From positions 3,986,957 through 4,050,956 of the forward strand of contig NZ_BMXQ01000001.1 in assembly GCF_014651835.1 (NCBI RefSeq): a DNA stretch of 64,000 nucleotides, written 5' to 3'. How positions within the stretch are numbered: position 1 is the stretch's first letter; the number at the start of each line of letters is the position of its first letter. This DNA comes from Pigmentiphaga litoralis (GTDB lineage: Bacteria > Pseudomonadota > Gammaproteobacteria > Burkholderiales > Burkholderiaceae_B). Position numbers and translations under genes: made by a program. This document shows, piece after piece, positions 26,183 to 36,222 of the stretch. The notes beneath the pieces were generated by a model. It was not told the origin of the DNA. It did no database searches and saw nothing but the letters and a program-made list of their open reading frames with translations.

Positions 26183-27091
26183 TCAGGCAGGTTTGCGGCT
26201 GACAAGCACCACGCCGGCCAGGACAACCACGGCCGCCAGGACCAGCAGCACGTTGGCCTGTTCCCCCAGCGCAAATACCGCGATGGCCGCGCCCGACACC
26301 GCGCCGATCGAACCGATCTGGCTCATGTAGACCGGCCCGGCGATCTTTTGCAGCACGAAGTACAGCGCGTAGGTGGTCGCGAAGGTGACCATCTGCGCAA
26401 TGACGATCCACAGGCCGGCGCCGTCCCACGGCAGAGCCAGCACAGGCGAGCCGGTTATAGCGGCAATCGGTAGCACCAGCAGCGCGCCGCCCAGCAGCAT
26501 GCCCGGCGCCAGCGACATGGCGCTGGCGCCCTTGGGCCACCACTTGGTGCGATAGATATTGCCCATGGCCAGGAACACCGGCCCGACCATGGCCGCCGCC
26601 ATCCACCAGGGTTCCACCGGCCCCTGTCCGGCCTTGCCCATCGTCAACATCAACGCGCCGATCAGTCCCAGCACGATGCCCACACCCCGCACGATCCGCA
26701 GCGTTTCCATCCGCAAACCCAGTGCGAACACGTAGGTCAGCAGGGGCGGAAAGGCCATGCACAAGGACACGAAGCCAGCGCCCACATGCGGCACCGCGCT
26801 GTAGGCCAGGGCATTGGGCAGCGCCATGCTGATCAGGGCGGCGATCAGGTAGTAAACGAAGTCTTGCGGCCGGGTGCCGGGGCGCTCGCCCATGGCCACG
26901 GCAGCGAGCAGCAGCAGGACACCGCCCCCCAGGACGCCCCAGAACAGGAAGGACAGGGGCGGCCAGCCCGCCGCAATGCCAAGCTTGGCCAGGCTGGCGT
27001 TCAGGCCCAGCAGCACACCTACCAGTAGCAGAATGCCGAGCGGCAGCCAGGACGACGTGCGGCGCGTGACGGCAGCGTGCGGTATCGACAT
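26183..27091 (-). CDS. DMT-superfamily (EamA) transporter
   Basis: The 302-residue protein has ten predicted membrane helices in two EamA halves. The first starts at WLPLGILLLVGVLLGLNASL and the second near MVGPVFLAMGNIYRTKWW, with a short acidic-free C-terminus. Members export amino acids, nucleobases or other metabolites. It follows the pirin gene by 9 bases and precedes the DUF72 gene, suggesting co-transcription. The substrate is not readable. Confidence 0.88.
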   Translation of the reverse strand: MSIPHAAVTRRTSSWLPLGILLLVGVLLGLNASLAKLGIAAGWPPLSFLFWGVLGGGVLLLLAAVAMGERPGTRPQDFVYYLIAALISMALPNALAYSAVPHVGAGFVSLCMAFPPLLTYVFALGLRMETLRIVRGVGIVLGLIGALMLTMGKAGQGPVEPWWMAAAMVGPVFLAMGNIYRTKWWPKGASAMSLAPGMLLGGALLVLPIAAITGSPVLALPWDGAGLWIVIAQMVTFATTYALYFVLQKIAGPVYMSQIGSIGAVSGAAIAVFALGEQANVLLVLAAVVVLAGVVLVSRKPA

Positions 27092-27100
27092 CGAACCGCC

Positions 27101-27979
27101 TCAGCGCCAGGCCAAGGGCGGCGCCACCAGCCGCGGACCGTCAAAGCCGTTGACCGTGCCAAAGCGGGGCGACGCGGCTTCCCATTCGCGCTGGGCGTCG
27201 GCCACTTCTTGTTTGCTGTGGCCCACGAAGTTCCACCACATCACGATCTCTTGGCCGAAGGGTGCGCCGCCCACCAGCAGGATGCGCGAACCCGGCGCCA
27301 GGGTGACCGTGATGCGGTCGGCGCCTGGCGCCAGAAACGCCAGTTCGTTCGGGCCGAACGTGTCGGCATCGATTTCCACACCGCCTTGCAGTGGTAGAAA
27401 GCCGTACTCCCAATCGGGCCTGAGCGGCAGGGTGACCGTGACCCGTTCCGTGCAGGCCACATCGACGCCCAGCAGGTCCGAATAGATGCGCGCGGGGGCA
27501 CGTTCACCGTTCATCTCGCCGGCCAGCAGCGTGAAGGTCGCGCCCTGGTCGGCCCATTGCGGCAGGTCGGGGTAGTGGTCGAAGGCAGGCGCCACGTTGC
27601 GATCGTCGTAGGGCAGGGCGATCCACAATTGCGCCGCGTGCAGGCGTTCCTGGTCGGGCAGCGACTCTTCGGTGTGGCTGATGCCGTGCCCGGCCGTCAT
27701 GAGGTTGACCTGGCCCGGACGGATCACCTGTTCGTTGCCCAGGCTGTCGCGGTGCAGGACTTCGCCTTCGAGCATCCAGGTGAACGTTTGCAGACCGATG
27801 TGCGGATGGGGGCCGACCCGCATGCCGCCGCCCGTCTCGAACACGGCCGGCCCGGCGTGGTCGAGGAAACACCAGGCGCCGATCAGACGCCGCTGGCGGG
27901 ACGGGATCAGCCGGTGCACCTTCAGGCCGCCGCCAATATCGGCTTCGCGGGCGGTCAGGCGTTGCGGGGAGGAGGACAT
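27101..27979 (-). CDS. Pirin family protein (bicupin)
   Basis: The 292-residue protein starts at ATG 27979 (MSSSPQRLTAREADIGGGLK). The N-terminal cupin carries the metal-binding set GPHPHIGLQTFTWMLEGE and GHGISHTEES, typical of pirins. The C-terminal domain (pirin_C) holds LPLRPDWEYGFLPLQG and SRILLVGGAPFGQEIVMWWN. A 75-codon upstream in-frame extension lacks family character and is rejected. Bacterial pirins bind Fe/Ni or have quercetinase activity; the actual role here is open. First gene of the run with the DMT exporter. Confidence 0.92.
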   Translation of the reverse strand: MSSSPQRLTAREADIGGGLKVHRLIPSRQRRLIGAWCFLDHAGPAVFETGGGMRVGPHPHIGLQTFTWMLEGEVLHRDSLGNEQVIRPGQVNLMTAGHGISHTEESLPDQERLHAAQLWIALPYDDRNVAPAFDHYPDLPQWADQGATFTLLAGEMNGERAPARIYSDLLGVDVACTERVTVTLPLRPDWEYGFLPLQGGVEIDADTFGPNELAFLAPGADRITVTLAPGSRILLVGGAPFGQEIVMWWNFVGHSKQEVADAQREWEAASPRFGTVNGFDGPRLVAPPLAWR

Positions 27980-28236
27980 GGTGGCGTTCCTGAGGGGCAC
28001 GACGGTCGGGAGCCGCCGTGACAAGACGGTGAATACATACAAACCTGCAGAAGCCGCCATCACGCCGCGCGCTTCCTGTCGCTGAAAAGCATACCTGCAT
28101 TCCTGCGGTCTTCGTGCAGGCAGGATGCCTTTGTCCGGGTCCTGCTCAGGGGGCCGGATGGAAAGTGGGTATGATTTCGGGGTTACACCGGGTGGGGCGC
28201 GCAAGGCGCCGGCCCGCGTTGACCCTGGAGAATTTC

Positions 28237-30732
28237 ATGCGGTGGTTCCGGCGCATCGCGATCGGCGCAGTGGCGGTAGCGGTGCTCGTGACGATAGGCG
28301 TTATTGCGCTGCTGATCCTGGTCGACCCGGACAGCTATCGCAAGCCCGTGGCCGACACCATCAAGCAGCGCTACGGCCGCACCCTGCGCATCGACGGGGA
28401 CCTGAAGCTGGCGCTGTTCCCGCGGCTGGGTGTCCATGTCGAAAAACTGTCCTTGTCCGAGCCGCATTCCACCCAGACGTTTGCCGTCATCGATTCCGCC
28501 CGGGTGTCGGTCGCCCTGTGGCCGCTGCTGTCGCGCCGCATCGTCCTGGATCACGTCCGGGTCAGCGGCCTGAAGGCCAATATCGTCCGCAATCGCAACG
28601 GCAAGTTCAATTTTGACGACCTGATCGCCACCGCGCAGAACAACGACCTGCAGACCGCGCCGGTGCCGATGCGCGAAGCCACGGCAGGCGCGATCGCGGC
28701 CGAGGGTACGTCAGTGCAGCTGGGCGTGACCGGCATGGACTTTACGGGGGGCGAACTGGCCTACCGTGATTTCGCCACCGGGACGTCGCTGCGCTTCGAG
28801 CGGGTAGCGGCCACCACCGGCCGCATGGCGCCCGGCGTGCCGTTCGCCTTTGATGCGTCGGCGCGGGTGCTGGGGCAGTCGCCCCGGCTCGACGCGGCCG
28901 TGGAAAGCCAGGGCACGATGCTGTTCGACCCGTCGGGGCGCAACCTGGCGGTCCGTAACCTGGATTTCCGGGCGACGGGCGTGCTGCCGTCCGTCCGCGC
29001 CACCGCCTTTACCGCGCGGGGCGACCTGGCCTACGACGTGCGCCGGTCGGCGATCGATGCGACGAACGTGGCGATCCTGTTCCAGGGAGACGTGGCCGGG
29101 ACGACGCCGTTGACCGGCGTCGAAACGCGCATCGACGCCGCCCGTGCCGCCATCGAGCTGGGAGCGGGACGGCTGGAGGTCGACAAGCTGTCGGTCACCG
29201 CCCAGGGCAAGGCCGACAACGATCCGTTTGAAGCGTCGTTGAGCGCGCCCCGCCTGTCGATCACCGACCGGCAGGCCAGCGGCGAAGGCATCACCGGCCG
29301 CGCCCGCCTGACCGGCCAACCGGGCATGGACGCGCGGTTTTCGCTGGCGGGCCTGTCGGGCAATGGCGACAAGCTGCAGCTCGATCAATTCCATGTGAAC
29401 GCAGAGTTCCGCCAAGGCCCGCGCGTGGTGCGCGTCACGGGCGATTCGCCGATCGAAGCCAGTCTGAAGCAGCGCACCCTGACGCTGCCCGCCGTGGCCG
29501 CGCAGGTGCAGATCGAGGATCCGGCATTGCCGGCCAAAACCCTGCAGATTCCCTTGACCGGCCATCTGCGGGGCGATCTGAACAGGCAGGCGCTTGCCGC
29601 CCGGTTGGATGGGCGGATTGGCGGGGATGCCTTTTCCGTGGTGGCCGACGCCGCGCAATGGGATGCGCCGCGCGTCAGCTTTTCGATGATCGCCGATACC
29701 TTCGACCTGGATGCGCTGTGGCCGGCCGCCCGAAACAGCGCGGGCGCTGCCGGGGCGCCGCCGCGCCGGCCGGTGGCCGATGAACCCGTCGATCTGTCAG
29801 GCCTGCAGGGCTTGACGGTCAATGGGTCGGTCAAATTCAAGTCTTTGGTGGCGCGGGGCGTCAAGGCGAAAGAGGTTGGCGCCAATCTGCGCATCGCGGG
29901 CGGGCGGGCCGAGTTGTCGAATGTCCGGGCAGCCCTGTACGGCGGGCGGCTCAATGCCAGTCTGTTCGCGGACAGCAATGCACAGCGCCTGGGCGGGTCC
30001 GGATCGCTGACCAGCGTTCAGTTGCAACCGCTGCTGTCGGACCTGACCGGGACGGACACGCTGACCGGCCGCGCCACGCTGACGCTGAGTCTGGCGTCGG
30101 GCGGCAAAACGGTCGATGCGCTCAAGCGCAACGTGGAAGGCACCGTGCAGGCCCAGGTACGTGACGGGGCCATCCAGGGCGTGAATCTGGCCCAATCGCT
30201 ACGGGAATTCCGCTCGCTGGCGGGAGGCGAAAGCCTGGTTGGCGCGGGCGACATGACCGCCCAGCAGGACGCGGCGCGGCGCACCGACTTTACGGACATG
30301 ACTGCGTCCGTCACGTTCGCGAACGGCATGGGCACGGTGCGCAATCTGACCCTGAAGTCGCCGCTGCTGCGGGTGACCCAAGGCGATCCGGCGCGTATCG
30401 ACGTGCCCGCGGGCGCATTGGACCTGATGCTGCGCGTGAACGTCGTGGCCACGCCGGCCGGGCAGGATGGCAAGGACCTGGCCCCGTTGCGCGGCCTGGC
30501 CGTTCCGGTGCATGTCAGCGGGCCGATCGACCAGCCGACAACGCGTATCCGCTGGAGCCAGGTGGGGGGCACGGTGTTGCGCGGGGTGGTCGACGTGCGC
30601 GCCGGGACGCCGCTCGAAGGGGTATCAGCGCCCGCGGGGCAGGGCGGGCAGGGCGAAGGCGCGGCAACTGACGCCGGCAGTCCGTCCCGCGAACCGCTGC
30701 GCGAGCGGCTCAAGGGTCTTTTCAATCGTTAG
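28237..30732 (+). CDS. AsmA family protein
   Basis: The 831-residue protein starts at ATG 28237 with CTGGAG 7-12 bases upstream. One N-terminal membrane anchor (residues about 6-30, AVAVAVLVTIGVIALLILVD) is followed by a large periplasmic beta-rich region in AsmA style: KRYGR-like QRYGRTLRIDGDLKLALFPR at the start, repeated LxxLxVxxxDG elements, and the AsmA C-terminal module DTLTGRATLTLSLASGG and GAIQGVNLAQSLREFRSL. AsmA-like proteins bridge the envelope and take part in phospholipid transport to the outer membrane. The Gly/Ala-rich C-terminal tail (GGQGEGAATDAGSPSREP) is disordered-looking. MOSC starts 25 bases downstream. Confidence 0.92.
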   Translation: MRWFRRIAIGAVAVAVLVTIGVIALLILVDPDSYRKPVADTIKQRYGRTLRIDGDLKLALFPRLGVHVEKLSLSEPHSTQTFAVIDSARVSVALWPLLSRRIVLDHVRVSGLKANIVRNRNGKFNFDDLIATAQNNDLQTAPVPMREATAGAIAAEGTSVQLGVTGMDFTGGELAYRDFATGTSLRFERVAATTGRMAPGVPFAFDASARVLGQSPRLDAAVESQGTMLFDPSGRNLAVRNLDFRATGVLPSVRATAFTARGDLAYDVRRSAIDATNVAILFQGDVAGTTPLTGVETRIDAARAAIELGAGRLEVDKLSVTAQGKADNDPFEASLSAPRLSITDRQASGEGITGRARLTGQPGMDARFSLAGLSGNGDKLQLDQFHVNAEFRQGPRVVRVTGDSPIEASLKQRTLTLPAVAAQVQIEDPALPAKTLQIPLTGHLRGDLNRQALAARLDGRIGGDAFSVVADAAQWDAPRVSFSMIADTFDLDALWPAARNSAGAAGAPPRRPVADEPVDLSGLQGLTVNGSVKFKSLVARGVKAKEVGANLRIAGGRAELSNVRAALYGGRLNASLFADSNAQRLGGSGSLTSVQLQPLLSDLTGTDTLTGRATLTLSLASGGKTVDALKRNVEGTVQAQVRDGAIQGVNLAQSLREFRSLAGGESLVGAGDMTAQQDAARRTDFTDMTASVTFANGMGTVRNLTLKSPLLRVTQGDPARIDVPAGALDLMLRVNVVATPAGQDGKDLAPLRGLAVPVHVSGPIDQPTTRIRWSQVGGTVLRGVVDVRAGTPLEGVSAPAGQGGQGEGAATDAGSPSREPLRERLKGLFNR

Positions 30733-30757
30733 GCGAATCAGGCATCAAGCGAAATTC

Positions 30758-31630
30758 ATGACTGTCACCGTATCCGCGCTCTACATCTTCCCGATCAAGT
30801 CCTGCGGCGGCATCTCGCTGCAGCACAGCGCCATCGGGATGGCAGGCCTGCAGAATGACCGCCGGTGGATGCTCGTCACGCCCGATGGCGTGTGCCTGAC
30901 CCAGCGCGGCCTGCCTGCCATGGCGCGCATCGGCACCGACATCCGGAATGGCTTCCTGACGCTTGCGTACCCGGGCATGCCGCGCCTGGACGTGCCGATC
31001 GACGTGATCGAGGACGACGACAGCGTGCGGCTGAAGGTGACGGTGTGGCAGGACGAGGTGGACGCGGTGGACGAAGGCGACCTGGCGGCGCAATGGTTCA
31101 GCGCGGCGCTGCAGACGCCGTGCCGGCTGGTCAAGGTGCATCCCGAGGCGCATCGGGTGGCCGGCGTGGATTATGTCGGCGACTGGCTGGCGGCGCATCC
31201 GGAATCCGCAGGGTTCGCGCCCCGACACGTTTATGCGTTTGCCGATGGCTATCCGGTGCTGGTGGCCAACGAGGCATCCCTGGTCGAGCTCAACCGCCGG
31301 CTTGTTTTGCGTGGGCAACCGGAAGTGGGCATGGACCGGTTCCGGCCCAACGTGGTGCTGCGCGGGCTGGACGCCTTTGAAGAAGACTACGCGTCGATGC
31401 TGCAGGTCGGCGACGTCCGGTTCGGGTTGGTCAAGCCCTGCGTGCGCTGCGAGGTCCCCAACACCGACCAGGTGACCGGCCAGCGCCATGCCGAACCCAT
31501 GACGACGCTGACCGATTTTCGCAGCCAGCAGGGCGGCGGCGTGATCTTTGGCGAAAACGCGATCGTGGACGCGCCGGCGCACGCCGTCATCGCCGTGGGC
31601 GATGCGGTCGAGGTGACGTTGGAATTCTGA
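30758..31630 (+). CDS. MOSC-domain protein (YcbX-like)
   Basis: The 290-residue protein starts at ATG 30758. It has the MOSC N-terminal beta-barrel (VSALYIFPIKSCGGISLQHS, NDRRWMLVTPDG) and the C-terminal MOSC domain with FRPNVVLRGLDAFEED and the conserved Cys region LVKPCVRCEVPNTDQVTG, which would bind the molybdenum cofactor. Family members reduce N-hydroxylated compounds (YcbX, mARC). YcbX has an added ferredoxin domain, absent here, but a separate 2[4Fe-4S] ferredoxin gene lies immediately downstream on the opposite strand. An electron-transfer link between them is speculation. Confidence 0.9.
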   Translation: MTVTVSALYIFPIKSCGGISLQHSAIGMAGLQNDRRWMLVTPDGVCLTQRGLPAMARIGTDIRNGFLTLAYPGMPRLDVPIDVIEDDDSVRLKVTVWQDEVDAVDEGDLAAQWFSAALQTPCRLVKVHPEAHRVAGVDYVGDWLAAHPESAGFAPRHVYAFADGYPVLVANEASLVELNRRLVLRGQPEVGMDRFRPNVVLRGLDAFEEDYASMLQVGDVRFGLVKPCVRCEVPNTDQVTGQRHAEPMTTLTDFRSQQGGGVIFGENAIVDAPAHAVIAVGDAVEVTLEF

Positions 31631-31636
31631 CGACCG

Positions 31637-31903
31637 TCAGGGGTTGGCTTGTTCCAGCCGCTGTGTCAGGTGCTGGTATTTCGCCATCAACTGGCCCTGG
31701 TCTTCCCGCCATTCCGGGTTGAATTCAATACATTCGACCGGGCACACCACCTGGCATTGCGGCTCGGCGTGGTGGCCGACGCATTCCGTACAGAGGCCAG
31801 GGTTGATCTCGTAGATCGCCTCGCCCATGTAGATGGCGTCGTTGGGGCATTCGGGTTCACAGACGTCGCAGTTGATGCATTCGTCGGTAATGAGCAGTGC
31901 CAT
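31637..31903 (-). CDS. YfhL-type 2[4Fe-4S] ferredoxin
   Basis: The 88-residue protein has two cluster motifs: CINCDVCEPECP (C-x2-C-x2-C-x3-C) and the second, CTECVGHHAEPQCQVVCPVE, with the enlarged spacing between the second and third Cys typical of the Allochromatium/YfhL ferredoxin subfamily. A helical C-terminal extension follows (EDQGQLMAKYQHLTQRLEQA). It lies 45 bases downstream of coaD, and a coaD-ferredoxin pairing is common in betaproteobacteria. Its physiological partner is unknown. Confidence 0.94.
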   Translation of the reverse strand: MALLITDECINCDVCEPECPNDAIYMGEAIYEINPGLCTECVGHHAEPQCQVVCPVECIEFNPEWREDQGQLMAKYQHLTQRLEQANP

Positions 31904-31948
31904 GCGGCAATCCTTGGGGGCAGTCCTTGCCGAGTCCGGAAACCGGAC

Positions 31949-32835
<887 letters not shown>

Positions 32836-33441
32836 TTACTCAACGGCGGGTTCGCGGCGGAAAAGGTGCGAGTGCACGGCGCCCGCGCGGTCGATGCGAA
32901 GGAGTTCCATGCCCGGCGGCGGGGGCATGACGGCTTCGGCTTCGATGTACAGAAGACCATCGTCCGCCAGCACGGCCAGGGCCTTGGGAATGGCGCGCTC
33001 GAGCCAGTCTCCGCCAAAAGGAGGATCCAGAAAGATCAGGTCGAAGCGCGTGGGCGCCTGGCGCGGGATGGCGACCATGGCATCGCCGGCGATCAACGTG
33101 ACGTTGCTGATGTGCAGCTTGTCGCACAGGGCCTTCAGGGCGGACAGGGCGCCACGGTCATGCTCGATCATGACGACCGACGACACCCCGCGGGAGACGG
33201 CCTCGAGCCCCAGCGCACCGGTGCCGGCAAAGGCGTCCAACACCTGTCGGCCTTCGAATTCGCCGTCCCACAGGTGCGTGATCCAGTTGAACAGCGTTTC
33301 GCGCACGCGATCGGGGGTGGGGCGCAGACCGGTGCGATCGAGCACCGGGATCATCGTCCGCTTGAATTGACCGCCGATGATGCGGATTTTGTGCGGGATG
33401 ACCGCTTTTGGCCGGACGCGCGGCTTGGTGGATGGTGGCAT
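32836..33441 (-). CDS. rsmD: 16S rRNA (guanine(966)-N(2))-methyltransferase
   Basis: The 201-residue SAM-dependent methyltransferase modifies G966 of 16S rRNA. Seen: the N-terminal KIRIIGGQFKRTMIPVLD and LRPTPDRVRETLFNWI, the SAM-binding VLDAFAGTGALGLEAVSRG, and the catalytic motif IFLDPPFGGDW (DPPF). It is divergent from ftsY across a 159-bp gap, the same relationship as in Escherichia coli. Confidence 0.96.
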   Translation of the reverse strand: MPPSTKPRVRPKAVIPHKIRIIGGQFKRTMIPVLDRTGLRPTPDRVRETLFNWITHLWDGEFEGRQVLDAFAGTGALGLEAVSRGVSSVVMIEHDRGALSALKALCDKLHISNVTLIAGDAMVAIPRQAPTRFDLIFLDPPFGGDWLERAIPKALAVLADDGLLYIEAEAVMPPPPGMELLRIDRAGAVHSHLFRREPAVE

Positions 33442-33454
33442 GATGTCTGACCGG

Positions 33455-33472
33455 TAGAATCAGGGGATTCTA
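33455..33472. promoter_or_regulatory. Palindromic TAGAATC element between rsmD and ftsY
   Basis: A perfect inverted repeat, TAGAATC (33455-33461), AGGG, GATTCTA (33466-33472). TAGAAT is a good -10-like hexamer and appears on both strands, so the element could be a pair of overlapping divergent -10 boxes for rsmD and ftsY, or an operator. No strong -35 partners were found. Confidence 0.4.
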
Positions 33473-33600
33473 TGTCGTATGCGCCGCGCGTGCTGGCGCG
33501 ACGACGTGGCGGGCTGGCGGACGGTGCGGACGCGGACGAGTTGATCCGTGGCGACCGGCGCCCGACATGCCCGCCGTGACGCTCTATCAGACAGGTTTTC

Positions 33601-36222
33601 ATGTTCAGTTTCTTCAAGAAAAAAATCTTCAAGACCGATACGCCGGAGCCCAAGACGCCCGACGAGGTCAATCAGGATCAGGACGCCCAGCGGCGCGAGG
33701 CGGATGCGCGGGACGCGGCGAAGGAAGGCGCGACGCCGGCTGCACCGTCGGCGCCTGTGGTTGCACCGGCGCCTGTGCCGGCGCCAGCGTCCGATGCGCC
33801 TGTGCCGGCGCCAGCGTCCCATGCGCCTGCGACCCCTGCCACAGCCAAGACTGCCGTTCCCGCACCGGCTGCTCCTTCGCCGACCGCGCCGATACCGGCT
33901 GCTCCAGCACCGGCTGGTGCGCCCTCTGCACCGGGTTCTGCAGCTGGACCCGGCGCGCCCGTCGGTCTGACACGGACGGCGCCGGCCGCTCCAGCTCCGG
34001 CTGCCGCCCCGGCCGTGCCGGGAGTCTCGACCGGGGCGGCGCGGGCCGCTGCTTTGCCGGTCACGCCGGCTGCTGCGCCTGCCGCCCCGGGCGCCGCACC
34101 GACGTCTTTCCTGCCGCCCTTAACGCCCATAACGCCCATGCCGGCGGAGGCGCCAGCGGAATCGTTCCTGCCGCCGGTCACGCCAACGCCCGACATCGTT
34201 GCCCCGACGGAATCCTTCCTGCCGCCGGTGTCGCCGTTGCCAGACGTACCGGCCACGGAATCTTTCCTGCCACCGGCCGCGCCCACGCCGGCGCCGGCAA
34301 CGCCCGCGGCTCCGGCCTGGATGCCTGCGCCAGCGGCGCCGGCTTCAGTGCCTGCGCCGGCCCCCGCTGCCGCGCCTTCCGTTGCCGCGTCCCCGGTCGC
34401 GGCTCCCGCCGTCGCGCCTGCTGCGCCGTCGGCGTTCGTTCCAGCCGCACCGGCACCAGCGCCCGCACCCACAGCCGCACCGGCATCAGCGCCAGCACCC
34501 ACAGCGGCACCGGCGCCAACGCCGGCGCCCACAGCCGCACCAGCGCCAGCGCCCACAGCCGCACCAGCGCCAGCAGCCACAGCGTCACCGGCACCGGCAC
34601 CGGCAACACCGGCGGCGGCACGGCCAGCACCAGTGCCCACAGCCGCACCGGCACCGGCACCTGCACCTGCACCTGCACCGGTAACCGATTCAAGTTCCGC
34701 TGCCGCCGCTCCGCCTGTTCCTGCGGCGCGTGTTGAACCGGCGGTTCCGGCGATGCCTCCGGCGGCTGTGCCGCGCGTGGAACCGGTGGCGCCTGCCGCC
34801 CCTGCTCAGCGCACGGCTCCTTCGGTTCCTACCGTTGCACCCGGACGCACGGACCCTGCCCAGGTGTCTACAGCGCCTGTGGCCGCACAGCCTGCCTCCC
34901 CACCGGCCGCCGCTCCCGCCCCGGTCGCTGCGCCGCGTGTAGAGCCGGTCCGGCCCGTGACGCCTCCTGCGTCAGCGACGCCTACCGCAGCGACGCCCAC
35001 CGCACCGGCACCAACCCCAGCGACCCCAACCCCAACGACCCCGACCCCCGCGCCGACTCCCGCCCCCGCGGGCGCCGTCTCGGCCGTGCGCTCGTTCTTC
35101 ACCCGGCTGTCTCCGACGGCGGAACCGGTACGCGAGGCGCCTCCTGTCGCTGCCCCGACTCCGGTCCTCCCCGATCACGCGGTGACCCCGACGGTCCCGG
35201 CACCGGCGCCGACCGTTGCACCGGCACCGGCCGTGTCGACGCCGATCGCGATCACGCCTGTGCCGCCGACGCCGGTTCCCGAGCCGACCCCCGCCGCCGC
35301 GAAAGCGGCCAAGGCGAACTGGCTGAACCGTCTCAAGACGGGGTTGTCGCGCACGGGCCAGAACTTCACGTCGCTGTTCATCGGCGTGAAGGTCGACGAG
35401 GATCTGTTCGAGGAACTGGAAACCGCGCTGATCATGGCGGACACGGGCGTGGACGCCGCCGTGTCGCTGCTGAAGAGCTTGCGTGCGCGCGTGAAGCAGG
35501 AACGGATCGAGGACGCTCAGCGCGTGAAGGTGGTGCTGCGCGAAGTGCTGGCGGCGCATTTGCGGCCGTTGGAGAAGTCCTTTGCACTGGACCGTCCGTA
35601 CCCGGTGGTGACGATGCTGGCCGGCGTGAACGGCGCGGGCAAGACGACGTCGATCGGCAAGCTGGCGCGCACCTTCCAGAACCAGGGCAAGAAGGTCTTG
35701 CTGGCCGCGGGCGATACGTTCCGGGCGGCCGCGCGTGAGCAGCTGGTGGAGTGGGGCACGCGCAATAACGTGACGGTGATCGCGCAGGACGGCGGCGATC
35801 CGGCCGCGGTGGCGTTCGATGCGGTGCAGTCGGGCAAGGCGCGCGGGATGGGTGTGGTGATGATCGACACGGCGGGCCGCTTGCCTACCCAACTGCACCT
35901 GATGGAAGAGATCAAGAAGATCAAGCGCGTGATCGGCAAGGCCGATCCAACCGCGCCGCACGAAGTGCTGCTGGTGATCGATGGCAATACGGGCCAGAAC
36001 GCGTTGGCGCAGATCAAGGCGTTCGATCAGGCGATCGGTCTGACCGGTCTGATCGTGACCAAGCTGGACGGCACGGCCAAGGGCGGCATTCTGGCCGCCG
36101 TCGCCGCGGGCGCGCAGGGCGTGCGGCCAATTCCGGTGTATTGGATCGGCGTGGGCGAAGGGATCGAGGATCTGCAGCCGTTCGTGGCGGACGAATTCGC
36201 GGGCGCGGTGCTAGGGCTGTAA
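33601..36222 (+). CDS. ftsY: Signal recognition particle receptor FtsY with giant Pro/Ala-rich N-terminus
   Basis: FtsY is the SRP receptor GTPase that docks ribosome-nascent chains at the inner membrane. The start is ATG 33601 and residues 1-11 (MFSFFKKKIFK) keep the basic amphipathic membrane-targeting helix. Residues about 40-570 are extremely Ala/Pro-rich with recurring PAPAPAPTAAPA-like units, replacing the short acidic A domain. The NG domain begins near residue 572 (NWLNRLKTGLSRTGQNF) and is normal: P-loop GVNGAGKTTSIGKL, DTFRAAAREQL, DTAGRLPTQ, TKLDGTAKGG and the end GEGIEDLQPF. Total length is 873 residues against about 300-500 in most species. The long reading frames in other phases over 33.6-34.8 kb are by-products of this composition. 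Confidence 0.95.
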   Translation: MFSFFKKKIFKTDTPEPKTPDEVNQDQDAQRREADARDAAKEGATPAAPSAPVVAPAPVPAPASDAPVPAPASHAPATPATAKTAVPAPAAPSPTAPIPAAPAPAGAPSAPGSAAGPGAPVGLTRTAPAAPAPAAAPAVPGVSTGAARAAALPVTPAAAPAAPGAAPTSFLPPLTPITPMPAEAPAESFLPPVTPTPDIVAPTESFLPPVSPLPDVPATESFLPPAAPTPAPATPAAPAWMPAPAAPASVPAPAPAAAPSVAASPVAAPAVAPAAPSAFVPAAPAPAPAPTAAPASAPAPTAAPAPTPAPTAAPAPAPTAAPAPAATASPAPAPATPAAARPAPVPTAAPAPAPAPAPAPVTDSSSAAAAPPVPAARVEPAVPAMPPAAVPRVEPVAPAAPAQRTAPSVPTVAPGRTDPAQVSTAPVAAQPASPPAAAPAPVAAPRVEPVRPVTPPASATPTAATPTAPAPTPATPTPTTPTPAPTPAPAGAVSAVRSFFTRLSPTAEPVREAPPVAAPTPVLPDHAVTPTVPAPAPTVAPAPAVSTPIAITPVPPTPVPEPTPAAAKAAKANWLNRLKTGLSRTGQNFTSLFIGVKVDEDLFEELETALIMADTGVDAAVSLLKSLRARVKQERIEDAQRVKVVLREVLAAHLRPLEKSFALDRPYPVVTMLAGVNGAGKTTSIGKLARTFQNQGKKVLLAAGDTFRAAAREQLVEWGTRNNVTVIAQDGGDPAAVAFDAVQSGKARGMGVVMIDTAGRLPTQLHLMEEIKKIKRVIGKADPTAPHEVLLVIDGNTGQNALAQIKAFDQAIGLTGLIVTKLDGTAKGGILAAVAAGAQGVRPIPVYWIGVGEGIEDLQPFVADEFAGAVLGL
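34439..34690. repeat. GC-rich degenerate minisatellite inside ftsY
   Basis: About 250 bp of imperfect short repeats built from CCAGCGCC, CACAGCCGCACC and GGCACCGGC words, all in the ftsY frame and encoding Pro/Ala/Thr. The copies vary at third positions, so this is an expanded coding repeat and not a non-coding satellite. It could change length by slippage in whole codons. Confidence 0.6.

Noticed and set aside
34439..34690. Possible CRISPR-like or non-coding satellite array
   Set aside because: No regular repeat-spacer structure; the units are in frame and code for Pro/Ala/Thr.
33567..34736. 389-codon plus-strand frame and 320-codon minus-strand Gly/Ala frame over the ftsY arm
   Set aside because: Repetitive GC-rich coding sequence keeps all frames open; only the ftsY frame links to the N-terminal helix and the NG domain.
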